From positions 1-12,115 of the forward strand of contig CANPWR010000037.1 in the NCBI GenBank assembly GCA_947584825.1: a stretch of 12,115 nt of DNA, given 5' to 3'. Source of the DNA: an uncultured Clostridia bacterium. GTDB taxonomy: Bacteria > Bacillota > Clostridia > Oscillospirales > Ruminococcaceae. Below are positions 6,260 through 12,115 of this stretch, one piece after another. How positions within the stretch are numbered: the first letter of the stretch is position 1; each line of letters begins with the position of its first letter. The position numbers and the translations under genes were made by a program. The notes under the pieces are model-generated. The model ran no database searches. It worked only from the letters and a program-made list of their open reading frames with translations, and was not told where the DNA came from.

Positions 6260-7546
6260 ATGTTTCTTAAAGATATGTCAAAAGAAGAGCTTGAAGTTTT
6301 CCTTTCAGAAAACAGGTCAAGGCTTAATGAGTTTAAATCAAAAAATTTATCACTTAATATGGCAAGAGGAAAGCCAAGCACTCAACAGCTAGATTTAGCT
6401 GTAAAGATGCTTGCTTCCGTAAACAGCTTTGACGCTGACTACTCAGCATCTGACGGAACAGATTGCAGAAACTACGGAGGACTTGAGGGTATCTGCGACG
6501 CTAAAGAGCTTTTTGCTCCTATGCTGGGTGTTTCGACTGATGAAATAATTATCGGAGGAAACTCAAGCCTCAATTTAATGTACGACACGATTGCAAAAGG
6601 AATCATTTTCGGCGTAAACGGTGTTGACAAACCATGGAAAGATTATGAAAAAATAAAGTGGATTTGTTTAGTTCCGGGATACGACAGACACTTTGCTATC
6701 TGCGAGAGCTTCGGAATTGAAATGATTAATGTTCCGCTTGGCAAAGACGGTCCTGATATGGATATGATAGAAGAGCTTGTTGCAAACGATGAAACTATAA
6801 AGGGTATTTGGTGCGTTCCTATGTACTCAAACCCAACGGGAATTACATATTCCGATGAGGTTGTTAAAAGGTTTGCAAATCTAAAGCCTAAGGCAAACGA
6901 TTTCAGAATTTTTTGGGACAACGCTTATTGTATCCACCATCTCTCTGACACTCCAGACAAGCTACTTAACATTCTTGACGAGTGTAAAAAAGCAGGAAAT
7001 GAAGATATGGTTTACATTTTTGCGTCGACGTCAAAAATTTCATTTGCAGGCGGTGGAATTGCAGTTCTTGGTGCAAGCAAGAAAAATGTAGACTATCTTC
7101 TGTCTCTTATGACGATACAGACTATAGGCTTTGACAAGATCAATCAGCTTCGCCACGTAAAATTCTTCGGAAACTATGAGGGGCTGCAAGAGCATATGAA
7201 AAAGCACGCTGAAATCATCAAGCCAAAATTTGATGTTTGCTTAGAAGCTCTTGATAAAGAAATCGCCCCGCTGGGAATTGGCGAATGGCACAAGCCTCAC
7301 GGCGGTTATTTTATCAGCTTTAACGCAATGAGCAATTGTGCAAAAAAAATCGTTTCTCTTTGCAAGGAAGCGGGAGTGATTCTTACAAGTGCAGGAGCCA
7401 CTTTCCCATACGGAAAGGACCCTGACGATTCAAATATAAGAATTGCGCCGACATTCCCTCCTGTTGACGAACTGAAACAGGCTATTGAGATTTTCTGCAT
7501 TGCAGTTAAAATTGCGTCTGCTGAAAAGCTTTTGTCAGACAAATAA
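6260..7546 (+). CDS. PLP-dependent class I aminotransferase, MARGKPS type (probable aspartate aminotransferase)
   Basis: A 428-residue fold-type I PLP enzyme. The N-terminal MARGKPSTQQLDL (34-46) is the mark of a distinct aspartate aminotransferase-like family (Pfam Asp_aminotransf group). Other landmarks are IGGNSSLNLMYD (98-109), SNPTG (190-194), FWDNAY (218-223) with cofactor Asp220 and Tyr223, the PLP-binding Lys259 in STSKISFAGGG, and substrate-carboxylate Arg394 in NIRIAPTFP. The length fits the family. The expected reaction is exchange of the amino group between aspartate and 2-oxoglutarate, feeding amino-acid biosynthesis; the exact amino acid is not proven by sequence. GGAGG lies 7 bases before the ATG. 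It is a single-gene unit with its own promoter and terminator, so its place beside spo0A need not be functional. Confidence 0.92.
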   Translation: MFLKDMSKEELEVFLSENRSRLNEFKSKNLSLNMARGKPSTQQLDLAVKMLASVNSFDADYSASDGTDCRNYGGLEGICDAKELFAPMLGVSTDEIIIGGNSSLNLMYDTIAKGIIFGVNGVDKPWKDYEKIKWICLVPGYDRHFAICESFGIEMINVPLGKDGPDMDMIEELVANDETIKGIWCVPMYSNPTGITYSDEVVKRFANLKPKANDFRIFWDNAYCIHHLSDTPDKLLNILDECKKAGNEDMVYIFASTSKISFAGGGIAVLGASKKNVDYLLSLMTIQTIGFDKINQLRHVKFFGNYEGLQEHMKKHAEIIKPKFDVCLEALDKEIAPLGIGEWHKPHGGYFISFNAMSNCAKKIVSLCKEAGVILTSAGATFPYGKDPDDSNIRIAPTFPPVDELKQAIEIFCIAVKIASAEKLLSDK

Positions 7547-7564
7547 AAATTTAATTAATTAATT

Positions 7565-7610
7565 AAGCCTGACGGAATTATTGTTCTGTCAGGCTTATAT
7601 TATTATTATA
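7565..7610 (+). terminator. Intrinsic terminator of the aminotransferase gene
   Basis: A 12-bp stem (7565-7576 with 7585-7596, one G-T wobble) closes loop ATTATTGT. A T-rich but interrupted run (ATATTATTATTATA) follows. It begins 18 bases after the stop. A TTAATTAATTAATTAA run (7551-7566) leads into the stem. Confidence 0.85.
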
Positions 7611-7747
7611 CTTTGAAATAATAAATCTATACCCACAATATATTGGATTAACAATCTGATGAGCGTATAAATATTGTGCAATATTGCTAAATTTTTTATG
7701 TATTATATTTCATAATTACCAATTTTATTTTTTTTGCTAATTTTTCG

Positions 7748-7775
7748 TTGCAATTATCTAAAATTATGTTAAAAT
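7748..7775 (+). promoter_or_regulatory. Probable promoter of mgsA
   Basis: TTGCAA (7748-7753) and TAAAAT (7770-7775) are 16 bp apart, with TGT directly before the -10 box. The start point would be near 7782, at the edge of the tandem repeat at 7784-7811. The 150 bp upstream (7597-7747) is AT-rich with no gene visible. Confidence 0.6.
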
Positions 7776-7783
7776 GTATTCAC

Positions 7784-7811
7784 AGGATTAAATTAATAGG
7801 ATTAAATTAAT
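7784..7811 (+). repeat. Two tandem 14-bp repeats in the mgsA leader
   Basis: AGGATTAAATTAAT occurs twice end to end (7784-7797 and 7798-7811) with no mismatch. The repeat falls between the likely start point and the Shine-Dalgarno site of mgsA. Each unit contains AGGA, but both copies are too far from the start codon to be the main ribosome site. Confidence 0.85.
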
Positions 7812-7820
7812 AAAAATAAA

Positions 7821-7836
7821 AGGGGGAATAGTCTTG
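7821..7836 (+). promoter_or_regulatory. Ribosome binding site that sets a TTG start for mgsA
   Basis: AGGGGG (7821-7826) lies 7 bases before TTG at 7834-7836. The next residues NIALIAHD match the conserved start of methylglyoxal synthases, so the TTG start is well supported. No ATG lies close by in frame. Confidence 0.85.
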
Positions 7837-8232
7837 AACATTGCTTTAATCGCTCATGACAAAAAGAAAGAACTTATGGTACAGTTTTGCATTGCATACT
7901 GCGGAATATTAAGCAGACATAATCTCTGTGCTACTGGTACAACAGGTAAACTGGTGTCAGAAGCAACAGGGTTAAGTATACAAAAATATTTAAGCGGCGC
8001 TCAGGGCGGTGACGAACAGATTTCTGCTAGGATTTCCTGCAACGAAATAGACTTGTTGTTGTATTTCAGAGATCCTATTACCCCACAGCCTAATGAAGCC
8101 AATCTGCTCAGACTTTGCGACGTTCACAATATTCCCGTTGCTACAAACATAGCAACAGCAGAAGCGTTGATACATTCGCTTGAACACGGCGATCTTGATT
8201 GGCGTAACATTGTTAATCCTACAAGAATTTAA
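7834..8232 (+). CDS. mgsA: Methylglyoxal synthase homologue with altered active-site positions
   Basis: A 132-residue protein, about the length of the short Firmicutes enzymes. The family turns dihydroxyacetone phosphate into methylglyoxal and phosphate, a bypass of lower glycolysis in the cytosol. Conserved parts are IALIAHDKKK (3-12), ATGTTG (33-38), the GGDEQI loop with Asp60 (E. coli Asp71), YFRDP with Asp80 (Asp91), and LLRLCDVHNIPVATNIATAE (91-110). The usual QPHEPD box reads QPNEAN (85-90), so E. coli His98 and Asp101 are Asn87 and Asn90. Those residues are part of the catalytic site in E. coli, so activity may be reduced or changed; a lineage-specific active variant is also possible. 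It starts with TTG. It has its own promoter and precedes the T-box operon on the same strand, with no clear terminator between. Confidence 0.92.
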   Translation: MNIALIAHDKKKELMVQFCIAYCGILSRHNLCATGTTGKLVSEATGLSIQKYLSGAQGGDEQISARISCNEIDLLLYFRDPITPQPNEANLLRLCDVHNIPVATNIATAEALIHSLEHGDLDWRNIVNPTRI

Positions 8233-8239
8233 CAAAAAA

Positions 8240-8275
8240 TTAACGTATATATGTTAAAATCATATTGAATATAAT
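8240..8275 (+). promoter_or_regulatory. Promoter region of the hisS T-box transcript
   Basis: Two candidate -10 boxes are present: TGTTAAAAT (8252-8260, extended -10) and TATAAT (8270-8275). Neither has a good -35 box. A near-perfect palindrome TTAACGTATATATGTTAA (8240-8257) overlaps the first. The T-box stem I begins about 8285, which fits either start. Confidence 0.4.
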
Positions 8276-8282
8276 TAAAAGC

Positions 8283-8499
8283 TGTGATTAGAGGAGTAGT
8301 AAGATATTTCAACTCAGAGAGGGTGCGTTTGCTGAAAGTGCCTTTGAAAGGTCTTATGAAAGACACCTATGAGCTTCCGTTTGAATAAAAGAACGGACGT
8401 TACCTGCGTTAAAGGCAAGAGTGGTTCAGAGTTTTCTGAGCAATTAGGGTGGTATCACGATTATTACGGTCGTCCCTTTGGGGACGGCTTTTATTTTTT
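8283..8499 (+). ncRNA. T-box riboswitch, GAC (Asp) specifier, leader of hisS-aspS
   Basis: A T-box leader RNA. Stem I has the AGTA S-turn (8295-8301) opposite GAAA (8358-8361), the AGAGAGGGTG and GCTGAAAGTGC distal motifs, and GAAA-GAC-A at 8358-8365. This matches the glyQS pattern GAAA-GGC-A, so the specifier is GAC (8362-8364), aspartate. The T-box AGGGTGGTATCACG (8446-8459) has bulge TGGT, whose last base can wobble with the G73 expected in bacterial tRNA-Asp. AGGG pairs with CCCT (8474-8477) in the antiterminator. The competing terminator is GTCGTCCC (8469-8476) with GGGACGGC (8481-8488), loop TTTG, then TTTTATTTTTT. Uncharged tRNA-Asp should stabilise the antiterminator and allow transcription of the operon. 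Boundaries are approximate at the 5' end. Confidence 0.95.
8469..8499 (+). terminator. Conditional terminator of the T-box leader
   Basis: An 8-bp stem with one T-G wobble (8469-8476 with 8481-8488) and loop TTTG is followed by an 11-base T-rich tract. Its left arm shares CCC with the antiterminator pairing to AGGG at 8446-8449, so the two folds exclude each other. Confidence 0.92.
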
Positions 8500-8500
8500 A

Positions 8501-8515
8501 GGAGGAAAAATTATG
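8501..8515 (+). promoter_or_regulatory. Ribosome binding site that sets the hisS start
   Basis: GGAGG (8501-8505) lies 7 bases before ATG 8513. The same frame stays open up to an ATG at 8369, but that part is T-box RNA and includes the terminator. Translation from 8369 would add 48 residues unlike any HisRS. Confidence 0.95.
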
Positions 8516-9826
8516 GCAAAGGCAACTGTACAGCGACCAAGAGGAACTCAGGACGTTACCCCTAGCGAGTCTCATAAATGGCAAACCATAGAAAAGGTAT
8601 GCAGAGAAACTGCCGAGCAATTCGGCTTTAAAGAAATAAGAACGCCTACATTCGAGGATACAGGACTTTTTGTGCGCTCAGTAGGCGACACTACTGACGT
8701 TGTTCAAAAAGAGATGTATACAGTTTCAGCAAAGGGAGATTCAGAATTTACCCTGAAACCAGAAGGCACTGCGGGTGTAGTTAGGGCTATGCTGGAAAAT
8801 GGAATACTCAACGACGGAGTTCCGCAAAAGCTGTTTTATATAACCCCGTGCTTTCGCCATGAAAAGCCGCAGGCAGGAAGACTTAGAGAGTTCCACCAGT
8901 TCGGCTGTGAAATGGTAGGTCCGTCATCTCCGGCAGCCGACGCTGACATTATTGCTCTTGCAAAAAGCGTTATCGACAGACTGGGAATAAAAGACGTAAC
9001 ACTTCATCTTAACTCTATCGGCTGTCCCAAATGCAGAGAAAAATATCATCAGGCACTGAAAGAATACTTCTCTTCCAGAAAAGATGAGCTTTGTCACACC
9101 TGTCAGGAACGTCTCTATAAAAATCCTATGAGAATATTAGACTGCAAATCACCTATCTGCTCAGATATTGCAAAGAATGCACCTGTTATTTTAGATTATC
9201 TTTGTGAAAATTGTAATAGTCATTTCAATAAACTGCAAGAAATTCTTAAAGCTATGGGTATTGAATTTGTCATAGATTCAAAAATCGTAAGAGGTCTTGA
9301 CTACTACACTAAGACGGTATTCGAGTTTATCACAGACTCGATCGGCGCACAGGGTACGGTTCTCGGAGGCGGAAGATACGACGGTCTTGTTGAAGCTCTG
9401 GGCGGTCAGCCGACGCCTGCTCTGGGATTTGGTTCTGGTATTGAAAGGCTGCTGCTTACAATGGAAAACTCAAACTGTGAGTTTATAGAAAAGAACACCT
9501 GCGATCTATATATAGCGTCAATGGGCAATAATGCTCAGAACAAAGCCGCTTCTCTTGCACTAGCTCTGCGTGACGAGGGATTTTTCACTGAATACGACCT
9601 TATGAGCAGAGGTCTTAAAGCGCAAATGAAATACGCAAATAAAATCAACGCTAAATTTACACTTGTATTGGGTGATAACGAGCTTGAAACAAAACAGGCA
9701 AAACTAAAACAAATGGATACCGGTGAGGAGATAGACATTTCACTTGATGAAAAATTCTGCGATAAGTTTTCTGACGAGCTCACAAATTATATGTTCAAGG
9801 ATGTTTTATCGGATACTGAACTATAA
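8513..9826 (+). CDS. hisS: Histidyl-tRNA synthetase
   Basis: A 437-residue class II synthetase that charges tRNA-His with histidine in the cytosol. Landmarks are RPRGTQDVTP (8-17), motif 2 with FRHEKPQAGR (114-123), the histidine-binding RGLDYYT (260-266), GGGRYDGL (295-302) and motif 3 GFGSGIERLLL (315-325). Residues from about 330 form the C-terminal anticodon-binding domain. The insertion domain has four Cys pairs (171/174, 194/197, 211/216, 231/234), a pattern that could hold zinc; this is common in clostridial enzymes as I recall, but not certain. It is the first gene of the T-box operon, followed after 34 bases by a small membrane protein and then aspS. The start at 8513 is chosen by ribosome site and family N terminus. 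Confidence 0.97.
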   Translation: MAKATVQRPRGTQDVTPSESHKWQTIEKVCRETAEQFGFKEIRTPTFEDTGLFVRSVGDTTDVVQKEMYTVSAKGDSEFTLKPEGTAGVVRAMLENGILNDGVPQKLFYITPCFRHEKPQAGRLREFHQFGCEMVGPSSPAADADIIALAKSVIDRLGIKDVTLHLNSIGCPKCREKYHQALKEYFSSRKDELCHTCQERLYKNPMRILDCKSPICSDIAKNAPVILDYLCENCNSHFNKLQEILKAMGIEFVIDSKIVRGLDYYTKTVFEFITDSIGAQGTVLGGGRYDGLVEALGGQPTPALGFGSGIERLLLTMENSNCEFIEKNTCDLYIASMGNNAQNKAASLALALRDEGFFTEYDLMSRGLKAQMKYANKINAKFTLVLGDNELETKQAKLKQMDTGEEIDISLDEKFCDKFSDELTNYMFKDVLSDTEL

Positions 9827-9860
9827 CTCAACCAATCCAAATTGAAAGGCAGGCGAATTT

Positions 9861-10364
9861 ATGTTTATTATAACCTCAAAGAAATATGAATTTGAGTGTC
9901 CTTACACAAACTCTGAATTCAAAAAGAAGTTCGACAATGAAATTAAAGACTACACATACCGTCAGCTTAGAAAGGATTTTCACCTGACCGATCTTTACTA
10001 CGGAAAAAGAAACGATAACACAATTGAAATTCATTTTCACAGATTCGGAAAACGTGACCTCGACAACCCAATGTTTGTTGGATCTATCGGCAAAGGCGAC
10101 AATGAAAACAGCACAAAGGTTTCGGGGAAATTTAAAAGAAAAACATCTAATCTGATTGTATCTTTATTTATAATTATTTTCTGGCTTTTTATTACCATTA
10201 TAGGCTTTACTCAAAATCTGACAGCAGGGATTATACTAACAGTGATCACCTGCTTAGCGGTTTATATCTTCTTTTGGGATAATAACACACCTCAGCAAAT
10301 TAAAGAATATTTTGCAAGGTATGATACTTCTTCTGCTAATCAGAATGAAAATTCAGACGCCTGA
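9861..10364 (+). CDS. Unknown two-helix membrane protein inside the hisS-aspS operon
   Basis: A 167-residue protein. Residues 1-95 are polar with mixed charge and no signal peptide; two membrane helices follow at about 97-116 and 120-139, then a short hydrophilic tail rich in Asn and Ser. The tight hairpin puts both ends on the same side, probably the cytosol, since KFKRK precedes the first helix. I recognise no family. The N-terminal soluble domain begins MFIITSKKYEFECPYTNSEF. A modest AAGG/AGG region lies about 8-14 bases before the ATG. It sits 34 bases after hisS and 48 before aspS on the same strand, with no terminator visible, so it should be co-transcribed under T-box control. A link to translation is inference from position only. 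Confidence 0.82.
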   Translation: MFIITSKKYEFECPYTNSEFKKKFDNEIKDYTYRQLRKDFHLTDLYYGKRNDNTIEIHFHRFGKRDLDNPMFVGSIGKGDNENSTKVSGKFKRKTSNLIVSLFIIIFWLFITIIGFTQNLTAGIILTVITCLAVYIFFWDNNTPQQIKEYFARYDTSSANQNENSDA

Positions 10365-10412
10365 AACAACAAAAGCAAAACACTAAAAAACAAAAAAGGA
10401 GAATTAATAAAT

Positions 10413-12115
10413 ATGAAAACAGACACTATGAACGGACTTATAAGAACTCATTACTGCGGTGAAGTTCCAAACACAGAATGTGAAGTCGTTGTATGCGGTT
10501 TTGTTCAGAAAATAAGAGATTTAGGAAATCTTATTTTTATTGATTTAAGGGACAGAACCGGAATCGTTCAGCTTTCTTTTAACGACGAAACCGATAGAAA
10601 TATATTTGAAAAGGCTTCTAACTGTCACGCTGAGTACGTTCTTATGGCGAAAGGAAACGTCAAAAAGCGTGAAAGCGTGAACAAAGACATTAAAACAGGC
10701 GAAATTGAAATTATAGTAACCGATTTAAGGGTTCTTTCAAAATCTGAAACGCCTCCGTTTGAGATTTCAAAAACAGATAAGGTAAACGACGAACTGAAAC
10801 TCAAATACAGATATTTAGATTTGAGAAACGAGAGACTTCAGAAAAATATTATAATGCGCCACAATATCGCAAAGTGCGCAAGAGAGTATTTCTATGAAAA
10901 CGGCTTTATCGAGATTGAAACTCCGATGATGATAAAATCGACCCCAGAGGGTGCGAGAGATTACATTATTCCCTCCCGTGTTCATCAGGGTAAGTTTTAT
11001 GCTCTCCCACAATCTCCGCAGATTTACAAACAGCTTCTTATGGTGTCTGGATTTGACAGATATATTCAGCTTGCAAGGTGCTTCCGTGACGAGGACCTGC
11101 GTGCAGACAGACAGCCTGAATTTACTCAAATCGACCTTGAGATGTCCTTTGTAGACGTTGACGACTTGCTGGCAATAGGCGAGGGTTTTGTAAAAAAGCT
11201 CTTTAAAGACGTTTTAAATGTTGATATACCGCTACCGCTTCCCAGACTGACCTTTGCTGACGCTATGTCGAGATACGGCTCGGACAAGCCTGATACAAGA
11301 TTCGGAATGGAAATTCAGGATATATCAGACGCTGTTAAAGATGTTGACTTTATCGTATTTAAAAACGCAATTGAAAACGGCGGAAGTATAAGGGCAATAG
11401 TTGCAAAAAATGCAGCTGAGACTTACACAAGAAAAGAAATAGACAAGCTGACTGAGCACGCAAAAGGCATAGGTGCTAAAGGTCTTGCATATATCCGCTG
11501 GATAGACGACGAGCCTTCCTGCTCTTTCAAGAAGTTCTTAAAAGATGGCGAGCTTGAAAAAATCTTATCAAAGCTTGGTGCTGAAAAAGGCGACGTAATA
11601 CTTATTGTTGCAGATAAAAATAAGGTCGTTCTGCCGACTTTAGGCGCACTTCGTTTGCTTGTTGCAAAGAAACTCGATATTATACCTGACGGATATAACT
11701 TCCTATGGATCACTGAAATGCCGTTCTTTGAGCAGGACGAGGAAACAGGCGAGTGGATAGCAATGCACCACCCGTTTACAATGCCTATGGAAGAATGTAT
11801 TCCTCTGCTTGATACCGACCCTGAAAATGTTCGTGCAAAGGCATTTGACTTAGTTCTAAACGGCACAGAGCTTTCTTCCGGCTCTATGAGAATTACTGAT
11901 TTTGAACTACAGCAAAAGATGTTTGAGGCTCTCGGTATGACAGATGAAGAAATAGAATCTAAATTCGGATTTTTGGTTGACGCATACAAATACGCTTCAC
12001 CTCCTCACGGAGGAATGGGAATTGGTCTTGACAGGCTTGCTATGATTATGTGCGGAGCAGAGTCTCTGCGTGACGTAGTTGCCTTTCCAAAGGTACAAAA
12101 CGCAAGCGAGCTTAT
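10413..12115 (+). CDS. aspS: Aspartyl-tRNA synthetase, 3' end outside the window
   Basis: The frame is open for 567 codons to the window edge without a stop. Compared with the usual bacterial length near 590, only some 20-30 residues should be missing. It charges tRNA-Asp. An N-terminal OB-fold anticodon domain (about 1-110) carries FIDLRDRTGIVQL. Motif 1 is near 165-180. Motif 2 has FRDEDLRADRQPEFTQID (224-241). A GAD-type insertion follows. Motif 3 is GGMGIGLDRL (533-542), then FPKVQNASEL at the edge. Leu37 in IRDLGNL sits where non-discriminating AspRS such as that of Pseudomonas aeruginosa have His, hinting at the discriminating type. AGGAG lies 11 bases before the ATG. As last visible gene of the T-box operon, it is induced by its own uncharged tRNA. 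Confidence 0.96.
   Translation, partial: MKTDTMNGLIRTHYCGEVPNTECEVVVCGFVQKIRDLGNLIFIDLRDRTGIVQLSFNDETDRNIFEKASNCHAEYVLMAKGNVKKRESVNKDIKTGEIEIIVTDLRVLSKSETPPFEISKTDKVNDELKLKYRYLDLRNERLQKNIIMRHNIAKCAREYFYENGFIEIETPMMIKSTPEGARDYIIPSRVHQGKFYALPQSPQIYKQLLMVSGFDRYIQLARCFRDEDLRADRQPEFTQIDLEMSFVDVDDLLAIGEGFVKKLFKDVLNVDIPLPLPRLTFADAMSRYGSDKPDTRFGMEIQDISDAVKDVDFIVFKNAIENGGSIRAIVAKNAAETYTRKEIDKLTEHAKGIGAKGLAYIRWIDDEPSCSFKKFLKDGELEKILSKLGAEKGDVILIVADKNKVVLPTLGALRLLVAKKLDIIPDGYNFLWITEMPFFEQDEETGEWIAMHHPFTMPMEECIPLLDTDPENVRAKAFDLVLNGTELSSGSMRITDFELQQKMFEALGMTDEEIESKFGFLVDAYKYASPPHGGMGIGLDRLAMIMCGAESLRDVVAFPKVQNASEL

Noticed and set aside
6073..6381. Minus-strand 102-codon frame overlapping the aminotransferase start and the spo0A terminator
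   Set aside because: It runs antisense through a promoter, a ribosome site and a terminator hairpin, and has no family features.
8240..8257. Near-perfect palindrome TTAACGTATATATGTTAA as terminator of mgsA
   Set aside because: The hairpin is AT-rich with no T tract after it, and it overlaps a likely -10 region, so a terminator call is not supported.
8369..8512. N-terminal 48-codon extension of HisRS
   Set aside because: This stretch is T-box RNA including the specifier end, T-box sequence and terminator. The ribosome site and family N terminus place the start at 8513.
11423..11989. Minus-strand 188-codon Ser-rich frame
   Set aside because: It is fully antisense to aspS; the Ser-rich composition is a by-product of the codon use on the other strand.
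1..12115. CRISPR array, transposon, toxin-antitoxin, phage or retron elements
   Set aside because: No regularly spaced repeats, transposase, integrase or reverse transcriptase reading frames were seen on either strand.

Overview
The window looks like chromosome from a spore-forming member of the Clostridia (Bacillota), perhaps Ruminococcaceae/Oscillospiraceae-like. The evidence is an adjacent spoIVB-spo0A pair, a T-box leader on an aminoacyl-tRNA synthetase operon, moderately AT-rich DNA, tRNA genes with encoded CCA ends, and strong Shine-Dalgarno sites. The family-level placement is a guess; the sporulating-Clostridia call is firm.

Left part (1-3562). A tRNA-Val(TAC) is on the minus strand. 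Above it, on the same strand, is a 314-residue membrane protein with the fold signature of a SipW-like type I signal peptidase but without the catalytic residues. A plus-strand tRNA-Thr(CGT) follows, with a strong promoter and terminator. Next comes an AT-rich stretch holding a possible broken small gene and a NapH/MauN-like membrane iron-sulfur protein. That gene has clearly lower G+C than its neighbours and looks acquired. A minus-strand gene for a four-helix membrane protein of unknown function closes this part. A perfect 28-bp palindromic terminator separates it from the iron-sulfur gene.

Middle part (3563-7833). spoIVB (SpoIVB serine peptidase, sigma-K checkpoint signal) is followed by spo0A (master sporulation regulator), the conserved Firmicutes order. 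The 350-bp gap between them holds a good vegetative-type promoter, a possible 0A box and a repeat cluster built on TTGTAA. A strong terminator ends spo0A. A separately transcribed PLP-dependent aminotransferase of the MARGKPS type follows, with its own promoter and terminator.

Right part (7834-12115). A methylglyoxal synthase homologue starts at TTG; it keeps two catalytic-site aspartates but has Asn at the positions of E. coli His98 and Asp101. Then a T-box riboswitch with a GAC (Asp) specifier leads an operon: hisS, a small two-helix membrane protein of unknown function, and aspS, which runs off the right edge. Uncharged tRNA-Asp would therefore raise expression of both HisRS and AspRS. The first ATG of the open hisS frame (8369) lies inside the T-box RNA; the true hisS start is 8513.

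I found no CRISPR array, transposase, integrase, phage structural gene or complete defence system. The most unusual items are the inactive-looking signal peptidase homologue, the altered methylglyoxal synthase active site, the AT-rich acquired segment beside tRNA-Thr, and the unknown membrane protein inside the tRNA-synthetase operon.
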